DNA of 22,966 bases from a virus, in the IMG/VR virus record IMGVR_UViG_3300037963_004915, positions 3,454 to 26,419 of that record, one strand, 5' to 3'. Made by a program: the position numbers and the translations under genes. The stretch's first letter is position 1, and each line of letters starts with the position of its first letter. This document shows positions 1 to 8,446 of this stretch, piece by piece. Below the pieces are notes generated by a model. That model had not been told where the DNA came from. It searched no databases and worked only from the letters and a program-made list of their open reading frames with translations.

Positions 1-606
1 ACCACCAGGTTGATTAGCAGCAGTTGTATCAACCACACCAGTACCACTTGCAATTGAACCACTAACAACATTGAATACCCTACCACCCTCATTTACTGTT
101 GCAACATTAGTTGCACCACTATCATCAATTAGGTGTATTTTGTGTGGTGTGCCTGCACTACTAGCACTTACTACAAGTTCCCAATTACCTGGGTCTACCT
201 TTTCTCTCATTCTTGCTCTATTAAATGCTATAAAATAAAATTCATCAGATGCACTTGGTGCACCAGTAAATGTAAATTTTTCAGTAGCAGGTGGAAGTAA
301 AACATTTGCAAATTGTCTGTAATTTGCTGCACTTTCTCTTGCACCTATTGTGAGTTTAGTGGTATTTCCTTGTGAACCACTTCCATTAAAATGAGCATAT
401 CCGATATCAAATTGTACTTCAGATGTCGAATCTGTATCTGGATTTTTATGTCTTACTGCTAAAAAAGACCCAGTTGCAGCTTGAGTAGAACTTGTAAAAA
501 ATGAAGTTAGTGTTCCACTACCACCACTCCAAATACCACTTGATATTTTTACTCGTTGATTCTCTACTACATCATTTGCTCTATCGAATCTTGTAAATAC
601 TGACAT
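1..606 (-). CDS. Virion structural protein, C-terminus cut by window edge
   Basis: An open frame of 202 codons runs from an ATG at 606 to the window edge without a stop, so only the N-terminal part is present. A strong AAGGAG (613-618) lies 6 nt before the ATG and decides the start. The protein begins MSVFTRFDRANDVVENQRV, followed by Ser/Gly/Thr-rich segments with FFTSS, a layout I associate with tail or virion proteins of marine T4-like phages. No catalytic motif is visible. It is the last gene seen in the late structural operon and follows the poly-Arg gene by 10 nt. A structural role is inferred from composition and position; the exact function is unknown. Confidence 0.7.
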   Translation of the reverse strand, partial: MSVFTRFDRANDVVENQRVKISSGIWSGGSGTLTSFFTSSTQAATGSFLAVRHKNPDTDSTSEVQFDIGYAHFNGSGSQGNTTKLTIGARESAANYRQFANVLLPPATEKFTFTGAPSASDEFYFIAFNRARMREKVDPGNWELVVSASSAGTPHKIHLIDDSGATNVATVNEGGRVFNVVSGSIASGTGVVDTTAANQPGG

Positions 607-616
607 CTTCTACTCC

Positions 617-1423
617 TTATAATCTACTTGGGTCAGCTTTGACTGTAATTGCTACATTAAAAGTAGCACCTGTCGAAAGACCAGTAACTGTTAAATTTGT
701 TGAGGTATCTGCGGTAACTGAACGAGAAACAACTCTTATTGATTTACCCTCTAAAGTTATTGAACGCTTTCTTTCTTCTTCATTCAAAAATACAGGTGTA
801 GTAGCACCAACATTAGTTTGGATATCTGATATTGCAGCTGCACCTGCAGATGCTGCAGCTAAATCTGCTGGAGTAAATCCTGGTGGGAAATTACCAGCAG
901 CAAATCCTGCTCCACCTGCAATATTACCAAAATTTGCAGGCCCCCTTCCTCTACCTCTACCTCTTCTTCTTCTTCTTTTTCGTTTTCTACGAATAATATT
1001 AGGTGTTAAGTTTGCAATAGTTGCATCATGTAATGTGAAACTATATCCTGCTTCTGCATCACTACCATTTCTTGTATTAGGAACTACTGTCTGTGTTATG
1101 CCAGGACCAGTAAATGCTAAATTAGGAGATGGTAACTCTAATATAGGTAACTTCGCAGTATTTTTTGGTAACGATACCAATTTAAATCTCATAATTTGAT
1201 TCTCATCTACAAATGCTTCAAGTAAAGGCATGTTTTCAATTACTGCCCCATAATAATTAGAACCATTTGGATGAGTTACATCCCACAAACGATAATCGAT
1301 TTCATCATCTGCTAATGCAAATTTAGTTATATTGAATTCATCTTGACCTCTAGCTAATGCTTCTCTACCCTTTTTGGTGAGAACGGCATCAACAGTGATA
1401 CTTGTATTATTTAAAAATCCCAT
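617..1423 (-). CDS. Virion protein with internal poly-arginine tract
   Basis: 268 residues, ATG start preceded by AGGAGT at good spacing. Residues 1-140 are a mixed-fold N-terminal part (MGFLNNTSITVDAVLTKKG...) that looks like other phage structural proteins. Residues 145-161 are almost entirely Arg, Lys and Gly (RRKRKR followed by RRRR and GR repeats). Residues 162-205 are Gly/Ala/Pro-rich and probably disordered, and 220-268 look like a small beta-rich domain. It is the first gene after a 66-nt gap carrying a candidate promoter, and the following structural gene starts 10 nt downstream. The basic tract could contact nucleic acid or the host surface; that is speculation. I do not recognise the family with certainty. 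Confidence 0.75.
   Translation of the reverse strand: MGFLNNTSITVDAVLTKKGREALARGQDEFNITKFALADDEIDYRLWDVTHPNGSNYYGAVIENMPLLEAFVDENQIMRFKLVSLPKNTAKLPILELPSPNLAFTGPGITQTVVPNTRNGSDAEAGYSFTLHDATIANLTPNIIRRKRKRRRRRGRGRGRGPANFGNIAGGAGFAAGNFPPGFTPADLAAASAGAAAISDIQTNVGATTPVFLNEEERKRSITLEGKSIRVVSRSVTADTSTNLTVTGLSTGATFNVAITVKADPSRL
941..981. repeat. Low-complexity pyrimidine run encoding the Arg-rich tract
   Basis: The plus strand is an almost uninterrupted pyrimidine run built of CTACCT-like and CTT units. On the coding minus strand it is read as AGA, AGG, GGT and CGT/CGA-type codons giving Arg, Lys and Gly. Such runs can vary in length by replication slippage. Confidence 0.7.
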
Positions 1424-1466
1424 TTTTTACTCCTATTGATTTGAACAAAGATGGTGGTGTTCTTAT

Positions 1467-1478
1467 ATAAATATAACA
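1467..1478 (-). promoter_or_regulatory. Candidate leftward promoter motif (TGTTATATTTAT), copy 1
   Basis: The 12-mer TGTTATATTTAT on the minus strand lies about 44 nt upstream of the ATG at 1423 in a 66-nt gap. The same 12-mer occurs 24 nt upstream of the ATG at 13536, and partial similarity extends on both sides (AAC upstream; TA, AGAA and CAC downstream). Both leftward transcription units with any sizeable upstream gap in the late operon carry it, so a phage promoter element is likely. The class is unknown. The plus strand here also reads TATAAATA (1466-1473), but no rightward gene follows. Confidence 0.45.
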
Positions 1479-1489
1479 TCGTTTACTTT

Positions 1490-4400
1490 TTACTCCACTT
1501 TTAATGCGGATTCACCTGATTCCTTAACTACAAGTTTTGTAGGTGAGGTTATTGTTATTTCTACAGGGTCATTACCGTCTATAGTATTTTTCTTTGTTAA
1601 TGTTATTGGTTTATAGTATACCCTAAACAAACTACTGTCATATGATACACTTTGAAATTCTGCTGGATGAAAAGATGCACTATAAGGATTATCTATTGAA
1701 GCACTTAGTGATGAAGAATAAAATTTTTGTTTTATTTCATTATGTTCACTTATCCTTGAGGAACTAACAAATGTCATGACAGGGTCTGTTAAATCTGATG
1801 TTATACCACCAAAAGTAACACTTGCAGTTGCATATAATGTTCCATATTCAGATTTTGGATTTATTTCATCAAGAACGGTTAATGATGGTATACCCAAAAA
1901 TCCAAGTGAACCACTTTCCAAACTATTTAAATTTAATTCACTTTCAAATGTTGGAAATTCTCCATCAATTCTAAAAGGATGTATAGATTGACTTAATCTA
2001 TTTGTTAATTGTACTCCATCTTGAAATTGATTAGCATTTTCAAAAAATGTGTTTTCAAATTCTGGTTGTTTACCAACAACTTCTTTAGCTCGTTCAAGTA
2101 TATTAGGTTCTATAAGTATACCAAATGTTGTATTTGCTCTTGCAGGAACCATTGTTTTCAGTTGGTCCCAAATACTTTTATCGTAATATTGTAGTATTCT
2201 CATATAATCCCAAAAATTATTTGCTCGAGCATACTTTTTCCAATACTCTCTTTGTGTTTTTTCTAATCCTCTATATTCATATTCATATTGGTCTCTTGGG
2301 TCACCTATTTGGTCATCTATATCAAAATTAGCTAAACTATATATAATATCTTCATTTACTACATCTACAGGTGAAAAGTAAATACCTAATTTATTTGAAT
2401 CTGTAGGTGCGGTATCATATGCAGAAGCCTCTCTTCTTACATTTACAGATAAACCACCAACAAGATTTGTAGGTTCTACTCTTATCTTTGTTGCGTTTCT
2501 TCTACTTGGTCCAATATTAGGTATTTGTAATTCCTCTTTATCAACAACACTTCTAAATGGATTGTCTGCAAATAGAGTTGCATCTGAACCAGTTGCATAA
2601 GATGTTCTAAATGATTTATCATCTATACCATTTGGAAATGTATCAAGGTTTACATTATCACCCATTGTTAATCTATATTCAAGATTATCATACTGAGATG
2701 CAGTAGTATTACCATTATATGCCTGTGGTGCTCGAACATGATTATCAAAAACACTTTGTGATAATGGTTCACTCCACAATCTAAATTCCATCATAGAACC
2801 ACTAAATAATACCCCTTTCATATGATTAGTATTACTTGCAGCTACTGAACCACTACCACCAATAAATAAATTACCATTTGTTATAAATGCATCATTTAGT
2901 TTTTGTCCATTAGAAGTTGTACCATCAGTTGTTAAACTCGATGAATCTTGGTAAAGTATAGTTTCTCTCGTTGCATCGTATTGTTTACAAGTAAGTTCAT
3001 ACTTAACAGAACTTTTTCTATCTTCATCAGCATTTAAATCAATACCACTACCACTAATACGAGTGAGCATAACACTCCAAAAATCACCATTATAGACAGG
3101 TAATTCAGATGAAGTTATAAATGTGTCTGTACCAGAACCTGATATTGCAAATTCTAAGTGACCTTTGTTATCTGGTGCACCATTATCTCTTAAATTAATT
3201 GCCCAACTACCCTTTGAACCTGATGCTTGCATTATTTGTTGGTCTTTAGATGGAGTTAAACTTCTATATCTAAACTCTATTGTTTGTGGTTTTATTGCAG
3301 GAGAATCAGTATTAGACCATGGAGCAATCAATATATTATTAGATTTAAAATCTAATGCATAAGTAAATTTTCTTTTTATTTCTGGTGCAACTCTTTGACC
3401 AGGTAAATTTGGTCCACCATACTCACGAACTCTTAATATAGAACTCGGTATACCATAACAATTAATTAACCCCTTTAATGCCCTCACAGTCCCTTTTGTT
3501 TTTAAAAAGAATGGTAGGTTATCAAGTATTCTTTTCCATATTTCTTCTGTCAATGATTCAGATGGAGATTCATTAAGTGCACCACCATCAATATCCTTTC
3601 CAAGTAGATATGTAGGCACAATTACTAAATCATTACCATTTGTAAATTTTATTCCAAATTGTTTACCAACTTCACGAACTATATCTTTTGATATTCCCTC
3701 AGATACTTTAGATGACCGTTCATTTACATCTGTAAAGTGTCTAACATATGACCATATTTCATCAAATTGTTGACCTATCATATCTGTAAAATTTAAAAAT
3801 TCTATATTTGAAGTATCATTTCTTACAAATGCAGGTAATTGATTTACCAACCTATCATCATTTCTTTTATCATAATCTTGTGCGTAACTTATTTGAGTAT
3901 CATACCAACCTGTAAATACAGAATGACTAGTGTGATAAATTGAAGTACTACCTGCAGCACCCTCTTTAGGCCAAGATGAATCATAAAATTCTCCAACAGA
4001 ACTACTTATGTAACTTGATGATACTGTATACAAAAAGTTTTCATATGGGTCAAACGAATTTATTACTCGTCTCTTCAAAGTTTTTTGTCTATTAAGTGAA
4101 GATAAAGAACCAGTAACATTTGTTAAATCATTAATTTCTTTAGTATAATTTTGTATCAACTCTACTTTTTTCTTCATGTTCCTTAATCGTAATTCTGCAC
4201 TACCAAACTGATTAAAATTACCGTATGCATAATCAGAAAAATCTATAAACTTTTCTGTTCTTTTTTGATAATCAACATTAACTTGTACATCTAATAAACT
4301 ACTTGAAAATAATTTATCTGCAATTTCTTGTTGTGTAGTGGTATCTGTACCAACAATATTTTCCATTGTTTGAAAACCAGTACCTTGAAAATTTATTGGA

Positions 4401-6433
4401 TTATCTTTAGAATTAAAATTTGGAACTCGTAAATATAATAGTTCTTCTAAATCTTCTTCAAATGGAATCATATCTATCGTATCCTCATATGGTTCCATTT
4501 TTTCTTCAACAAAATATACTTTAGAATTTACTTCTATTGTATCGGGTAATGGTTCATATAGTTTTATGTATCTTGCTTTTTTATCTGCTATATCATTTAT
4601 TGGAAGTGTACCATCGTTAAGTGGTAACGATTGAGCAGGTGCATCTAAAATCATAATACATAAATGCATTCCATCATCTGATACCATATAGTTATTTAAT
4701 CTTCCTACATTATTTTTACGATAGTTTACATAAAATTCATCAAATACTTTTGTTGGTTGTTGTTCACCACTATGGTCAAATTTAGTTGCTGCAGCTTCAT
4801 ATGATAAATCCACTCTAACTTTATTGAAATCTAATACTTCAGTAATTGTTGCTACATAATCAATAGGAACTTTATCTGGTAATTCACCCTCTTCTTCTGC
4901 AACAGCCAAAACAACATCTCTTGTAGTTGGAATCATTGGTTCATCTACAATATATTCATTGCCTGGTTCTAATAATCCAGGTTTACCAAGTGGTGGCTCA
5001 AACTCATCTACTGATTCTCTATTATTTGGATTTTGTGCTGGTGGTAAAGCACTTCCACCACCACCTCCACTACTGCCTGGTGAATCCTCTTGGTCTTCTG
5101 CTAATCTTAACATATTGATTCTATTTTTTCTCATTGTTAAGAAATGGTCCATACTTTTCCACTTACCAAGAGTTGCAGAAACAACATTATTTGCATAAAC
5201 CGTATGGTGTTTATCAAGTATTAAATTATATACATCTAATGGTGGGTAATTAAATTGAGTACCTACCTCATCTGCTCTGTACCAACTACCTTTATGTTTG
5301 ATGGGGTGTCCTGCAGTAGTTATAAGATTACCATATTTTGCTAATCCATCACCATATGGTCTATTATCTTTTACTACTTTTTTAACTTTAGCAAAACCTT
5401 GATTGGTTTTTACTTTCATACCAGGTTTCATCATTTTAATAGGTATCATTCTATTATTACTCAATCTGATTTTTGTATCCCCTACAAAACATGCACTACC
5501 ATAATCATCAAATTCATCATAATCTTGATAATCATTATCTGGTGCAGGAGTATCTTGAACTTGTTCTGTTACTGGTATGGAAACTGCTTCTTTAATTGCT
5601 CGTTTTAATTTTCTTCTTATTTCTTTAGCAGCATCTAAAAATCTTCTTCTGGCTTCTTCTTTTGGTCTTGGTCTTTCATCATCTATCTCATCATCCTCAT
5701 CATCTTCTACTACAGGTGGTGGGGGTGGTGGTTGAAACTCAAACATTTCTTTAATTACAATTTCTCCACCAACCATCGAATCGGTAAATCCTCTTTCATT
5801 TGTACCTGGTTCGAATAGTAATACATTAGGGTCTGTTAAATCAAATCTTATTTTACCAGCACCAGGTGTGTTTGTTTTTGGTATATAAACCATATCCTTA
5901 TTGATAGATGCAAAATTTTTCTGATATGGTACATTTTGAATTTGTTGTACATCTACTTTGACTTCTCTTCTATTTGGAGATATTTCTTTTATAAGATATT
6001 TTAATTCTCTTTCAAATAATTCAGAAAGTGGAGTATCTTCACCACCCTTGTCACTAAAAAATCGAGGTCTACCATTAACAACTTGAGTTCTAACTTTACC
6101 CACATGAATAAAACCATCTTCATTAATCAAAACACTCTTTTTTTGTCCAGCTAATCTTCTGAGAAATAAATACTGAACTGTAAATCTACCTTGAGAAAAT
6201 TGACTACCAATACTTCTAAGATGTGTACCAACATCAATATCTATTGTCTGTTCATTAGAAAATGAAACATCTTGGGGTTTTAAAATTTCATCTCCGTATA
6301 AAATATCACCAGATTCATCATATATTAGTAATCGTATAAAATCATTATCATCTTTACCCCAACCACTATATACACTTTTTGGAACATCTAATTGTAGTTT
6401 ATCTTCTTCACTTATACCATAGGTTATTGGCAT
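1490..6433 (-). CDS. Giant tail/baseplate protein with embedded Hint domain and LamG-like domain
   Basis: 1647 residues. The start ATG has GAGGT upstream and overlaps the previous gene by 10 nt. Order of parts: residues 1-230 N-terminal region; 235-240 a run of six prolines, then an acidic stretch and a basic helix (262-285); 315 to about 416 a Hint (intein/hedgehog-type) domain; about 450-465 a Gly/Ser/Pro linker; a central region with a coiled-coil-like stretch (LRLRNMKKKVELIQ); a segment with LPFFLKTKGTVRALKGLINC, seen in large tail proteins of marine T4-like phages; about 1020-1245 a LamG/concanavalin-like beta region (YALDFKS ... IEFRYRS); and a beta-rich C-terminus. It lies downstream of gp25, gp6 and the S74 protein, so it is probably a baseplate-periphery or fibre-connector protein. 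The structural role is well supported by context; the exact homologue is uncertain. Confidence 0.8.
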   Translation of the reverse strand: MPITYGISEEDKLQLDVPKSVYSGWGKDDNDFIRLLIYDESGDILYGDEILKPQDVSFSNEQTIDIDVGTHLRSIGSQFSQGRFTVQYLFLRRLAGQKKSVLINEDGFIHVGKVRTQVVNGRPRFFSDKGGEDTPLSELFERELKYLIKEISPNRREVKVDVQQIQNVPYQKNFASINKDMVYIPKTNTPGAGKIRFDLTDPNVLLFEPGTNERGFTDSMVGGEIVIKEMFEFQPPPPPPVVEDDEDDEIDDERPRPKEEARRRFLDAAKEIRRKLKRAIKEAVSIPVTEQVQDTPAPDNDYQDYDEFDDYGSACFVGDTKIRLSNNRMIPIKMMKPGMKVKTNQGFAKVKKVVKDNRPYGDGLAKYGNLITTAGHPIKHKGSWYRADEVGTQFNYPPLDVYNLILDKHHTVYANNVVSATLGKWKSMDHFLTMRKNRINMLRLAEDQEDSPGSSGGGGGSALPPAQNPNNRESVDEFEPPLGKPGLLEPGNEYIVDEPMIPTTRDVVLAVAEEEGELPDKVPIDYVATITEVLDFNKVRVDLSYEAAATKFDHSGEQQPTKVFDEFYVNYRKNNVGRLNNYMVSDDGMHLCIMILDAPAQSLPLNDGTLPINDIADKKARYIKLYEPLPDTIEVNSKVYFVEEKMEPYEDTIDMIPFEEDLEELLYLRVPNFNSKDNPINFQGTGFQTMENIVGTDTTTQQEIADKLFSSSLLDVQVNVDYQKRTEKFIDFSDYAYGNFNQFGSAELRLRNMKKKVELIQNYTKEINDLTNVTGSLSSLNRQKTLKRRVINSFDPYENFLYTVSSSYISSSVGEFYDSSWPKEGAAGSTSIYHTSHSVFTGWYDTQISYAQDYDKRNDDRLVNQLPAFVRNDTSNIEFLNFTDMIGQQFDEIWSYVRHFTDVNERSSKVSEGISKDIVREVGKQFGIKFTNGNDLVIVPTYLLGKDIDGGALNESPSESLTEEIWKRILDNLPFFLKTKGTVRALKGLINCYGIPSSILRVREYGGPNLPGQRVAPEIKRKFTYALDFKSNNILIAPWSNTDSPAIKPQTIEFRYRSLTPSKDQQIMQASGSKGSWAINLRDNGAPDNKGHLEFAISGSGTDTFITSSELPVYNGDFWSVMLTRISGSGIDLNADEDRKSSVKYELTCKQYDATRETILYQDSSSLTTDGTTSNGQKLNDAFITNGNLFIGGSGSVAASNTNHMKGVLFSGSMMEFRLWSEPLSQSVFDNHVRAPQAYNGNTTASQYDNLEYRLTMGDNVNLDTFPNGIDDKSFRTSYATGSDATLFADNPFRSVVDKEELQIPNIGPSRRNATKIRVEPTNLVGGLSVNVRREASAYDTAPTDSNKLGIYFSPVDVVNEDIIYSLANFDIDDQIGDPRDQYEYEYRGLEKTQREYWKKYARANNFWDYMRILQYYDKSIWDQLKTMVPARANTTFGILIEPNILERAKEVVGKQPEFENTFFENANQFQDGVQLTNRLSQSIHPFRIDGEFPTFESELNLNSLESGSLGFLGIPSLTVLDEINPKSEYGTLYATASVTFGGITSDLTDPVMTFVSSSRISEHNEIKQKFYSSSLSASIDNPYSASFHPAEFQSVSYDSSLFRVYYKPITLTKKNTIDGNDPVEITITSPTKLVVKESGESALKVE
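5186..5491 (-). other. Hint (intein-like) domain coding segment inside the tail protein
   Basis: Protein residues 315-416. Block A is CFVGDTKIRL with Cys315. Block B is TTAGHPIKHKGSWYRADEV with the T-x-x-H arrangement. Block F is VYNLILDKHHTVYANNVV. No homing endonuclease fits in about 100 residues. The usual terminal His-Asn plus Cys/Ser/Thr of a splicing intein is absent: after VYANNVV comes SATLGKW. By family knowledge this fits a bacterial intein-like or autocleaving Hint module better than a splicing intein. Disordered acidic/Tyr and Gly/Ser linkers flank it on both sides, as expected for a processing module inserted between folded parts. Confidence 0.75.
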
Positions 6434-7266
6434 TTTTCAAACCTCACATTAATATCATCATAATCCACTCTGTATAATCCAAGTAATTTATCAACTGCTT
6501 GTGGATTAGTTTTCATAACTTCTTGTGCCATAACACCTTTATATCTTTGTGTACCCCATATATATCTGAATTCATATGTGTTAAATCCATTTTCTATACC
6601 AACTGGTACGATATCTCGTTTTAATCTTTCATCACTAAATATTTTCTTTAGTGCTTTACCGACTTTTTTAACTGTTTTCTTTACTGCTTTTACTGTACCA
6701 CTTGGTTTTATTCTATCTAAAACCTTTTTACCAAGACTTTTTTTCTTGGGTGGTTTTGCATCTTGTGCTGCTTGGTCGGTTAAATCTGCTATAGTTTTAT
6801 TCAATCTATTTATAGTATCGGTAAGACTTTGGTTCAATTCTTCCGTTGCGGCTTCTTGTTCTGCCAATGCTTCTTGTAACACTACTGTATCTGCTTCATC
6901 AATACCTTCAGCTTCTAATTCATCGTCTATATCATCTACCTCGTTTGGAAATATTTCTAAAAATTGTAAATCATTACCAAACTTTTTTATTACTAATTCT
7001 TGAGTACTCACTCTTTGATTTACAAGTAAACGAACATTTTGATGTGGTGCATCAATAGAATTCCCTAAATTATCTGGATCTTCAAATGATTGTAAAACAC
7101 CCTCACCATTTCTGATAGGAGTTACTGCATCTAATGCAGAACCACTAATTTGCATTCGTTTAAATGCATCTTCTGCAAGTTCTTTTTGGCGTTGTTTATC
7201 ACCATCATTTACATTAGTGTAAAATTGATTGTTTTTAGATTTTAACTGTTCTGCAGTGTACGGCAT
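6424..7266 (-). CDS. Virion protein with short C-terminal S74 intramolecular chaperone/peptidase domain
   Basis: 280 residues, ATG start. Residues 125-165 form an acidic coiled-coil-like helix, 172-208 a strongly Lys-rich segment, and 211-272 a compact S74-type domain: SDERLKRDI, then YEFRYIWG, KGVMAQEV and a terminal YRVDYDDI. In endosialidase-type S74 domains a Ser and a Lys five residues later form the self-cleavage dyad; here these are Ser211 and Lys216. The domain is shorter than usual because the C-terminal helical stalk is missing. Such domains assist trimerisation of fibre proteins and are then released. It sits between the DNRLRE-like protein and the giant Hint protein, overlapping the latter by 10 nt, so it belongs to the tail. 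Confidence 0.75.
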   Translation of the reverse strand: MPYTAEQLKSKNNQFYTNVNDGDKQRQKELAEDAFKRMQISGSALDAVTPIRNGEGVLQSFEDPDNLGNSIDAPHQNVRLLVNQRVSTQELVIKKFGNDLQFLEIFPNEVDDIDDELEAEGIDEADTVVLQEALAEQEAATEELNQSLTDTINRLNKTIADLTDQAAQDAKPPKKKSLGKKVLDRIKPSGTVKAVKKTVKKVGKALKKIFSDERLKRDIVPVGIENGFNTYEFRYIWGTQRYKGVMAQEVMKTNPQAVDKLLGLYRVDYDDINVRFEKCQ

Positions 7267-7267
7267 T

Positions 7268-8446
7268 TTATCTCACTACTTTAAATATATAATCATCATC
7301 ATATATCATTGATGTTTGGTCAACACCACTTCCACTAACCACTTTAATTTCAAATCTATAAAATCTTTCTGGTTGAAAACTATTTAACCAAACATTCATA
7401 TAATTACCAGATGAATCACAACTTACAATTGAACCAGTACCAAATGGTATAATAACATCTTCGGTATATGCATCTTTAATAGAGTAATATGTACCATGTT
7501 CGAGTTCAACACTTCCACTTGGTAGATATTTTACTGTCAATGCTGCTGGTGTAGTATCAAAAGTTCTTGCAGGATATAATTCTCTACCTGCAAATCTAAA
7601 TTTAACTTTAGAGTTTTCTTTGTACTCCTCTTTCATATTTTTAAAGTAAATAGTTAATCTATCTAAATCCGTAGGACTTAGTGCACTCAAACTACCAGTA
7701 TTCCAACTTGAATCATCCCATTCAACTTCTAATTTAGGTGGAAATATAGTGTGTGTTTCTCTTGAGAAAAATAACAAATCACCAAGTGGTGTAGTATTAT
7801 GTTCATCAGAACCTGTAGCAGTTGTTGGGTCATAAACACAAAATTCACTACCAGTAGTAGGTATATTTTCTCGTTTTAAGATAAATCCATTATTAGGAAA
7901 TATTGAACTTGAATAGATTTGATTTTTAACTAAATCAGTTACATCCATTCTTATGTCTGTAGTTTCGTAACTTAAATTAAAAGATGCCGATACATTATAT
8001 TGACTATCTAAACTACTCGTGTACCATGTACCACCTATAGTATCACTTCCACTTACCCATTGTGTTTTTGTAGTAGCATTATCACGATACTTCCAACTAG
8101 CACCATTATCAATAGCTGGATTTGCATCTAACCTACCAGTTCCAGCACCCCAACTACCACTTACTATGTAGGCATGTAAAGATTGTGTTACTGCCAACTC
8201 ATGTGAACCAGCATCATATAAATTTAAATAGTACTTAGCAGTACTTGGTATCAAACCACTTTGTATGGAAGATGAGATGTAACTATAATCAAATTTAATA
8301 ATTGCTCTTGAAACTGCAACTGTAGTTCCTGCAGTATTTACAAATTTTCTAATTTCAAGTATTTCATCAAGTGCTGTGTTTATTGAGGAAGATACATTTC
8401 CCTCATATAATGTTGTATCAGCAGTTGGGTATTCAAAATAATACAT
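7268..8446 (-). CDS. Virion protein with N-terminal DNRLRE-like domain
   Basis: 392 residues, ATG start with AGGAG 7 nt upstream, overlapping the gp6-like gene by one base. The N-terminal half resembles the DNRLRE beta-sandwich fold: TADTTLYE, SRAIIKFDYS, a Trp-containing SGSWGAGTG and SWKYRD region, then MDVTDLVKNQ and GFILKRE. The C-terminal half is beta-rich with tyrosines (FRFAGRELYP, FYRFEIKVVSG) and has no enzymatic motif. Its place directly after gp25 and gp6 suggests a baseplate or fibre-associated role. DNRLRE domains are adhesive or structural in other proteins; the role here is inferred from position. Confidence 0.65.
   Translation of the reverse strand: MYYFEYPTADTTLYEGNVSSSINTALDEILEIRKFVNTAGTTVAVSRAIIKFDYSYISSSIQSGLIPSTAKYYLNLYDAGSHELAVTQSLHAYIVSGSWGAGTGRLDANPAIDNGASWKYRDNATTKTQWVSGSDTIGGTWYTSSLDSQYNVSASFNLSYETTDIRMDVTDLVKNQIYSSSIFPNNGFILKRENIPTTGSEFCVYDPTTATGSDEHNTTPLGDLLFFSRETHTIFPPKLEVEWDDSSWNTGSLSALSPTDLDRLTIYFKNMKEEYKENSKVKFRFAGRELYPARTFDTTPAALTVKYLPSGSVELEHGTYYSIKDAYTEDVIIPFGTGSIVSCDSSGNYMNVWLNSFQPERFYRFEIKVVSGSGVDQTSMIYDDDYIFKVVR

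Noticed and set aside
639-1199. Plus-strand 186-codon frame
   Set aside because: Opposite-strand shadow of the poly-Arg gene; low-complexity Leu/Pro stretches mirror the Arg/Gly tract and there is no ribosome-binding site.
1466-1473. Plus-strand TATAAATA as a late promoter
   Set aside because: No rightward gene follows; the match is explained by the complementary leftward motif in AT-rich DNA.
5186-5491. Standard splicing intein
   Set aside because: The terminal His-Asn and following Cys/Ser/Thr are missing and no endonuclease domain is present, so complete splicing is unlikely.
6578-7003. Plus-strand 141-codon frame
   Set aside because: Shadow of the S74 gene, which has clear motifs on the minus strand.
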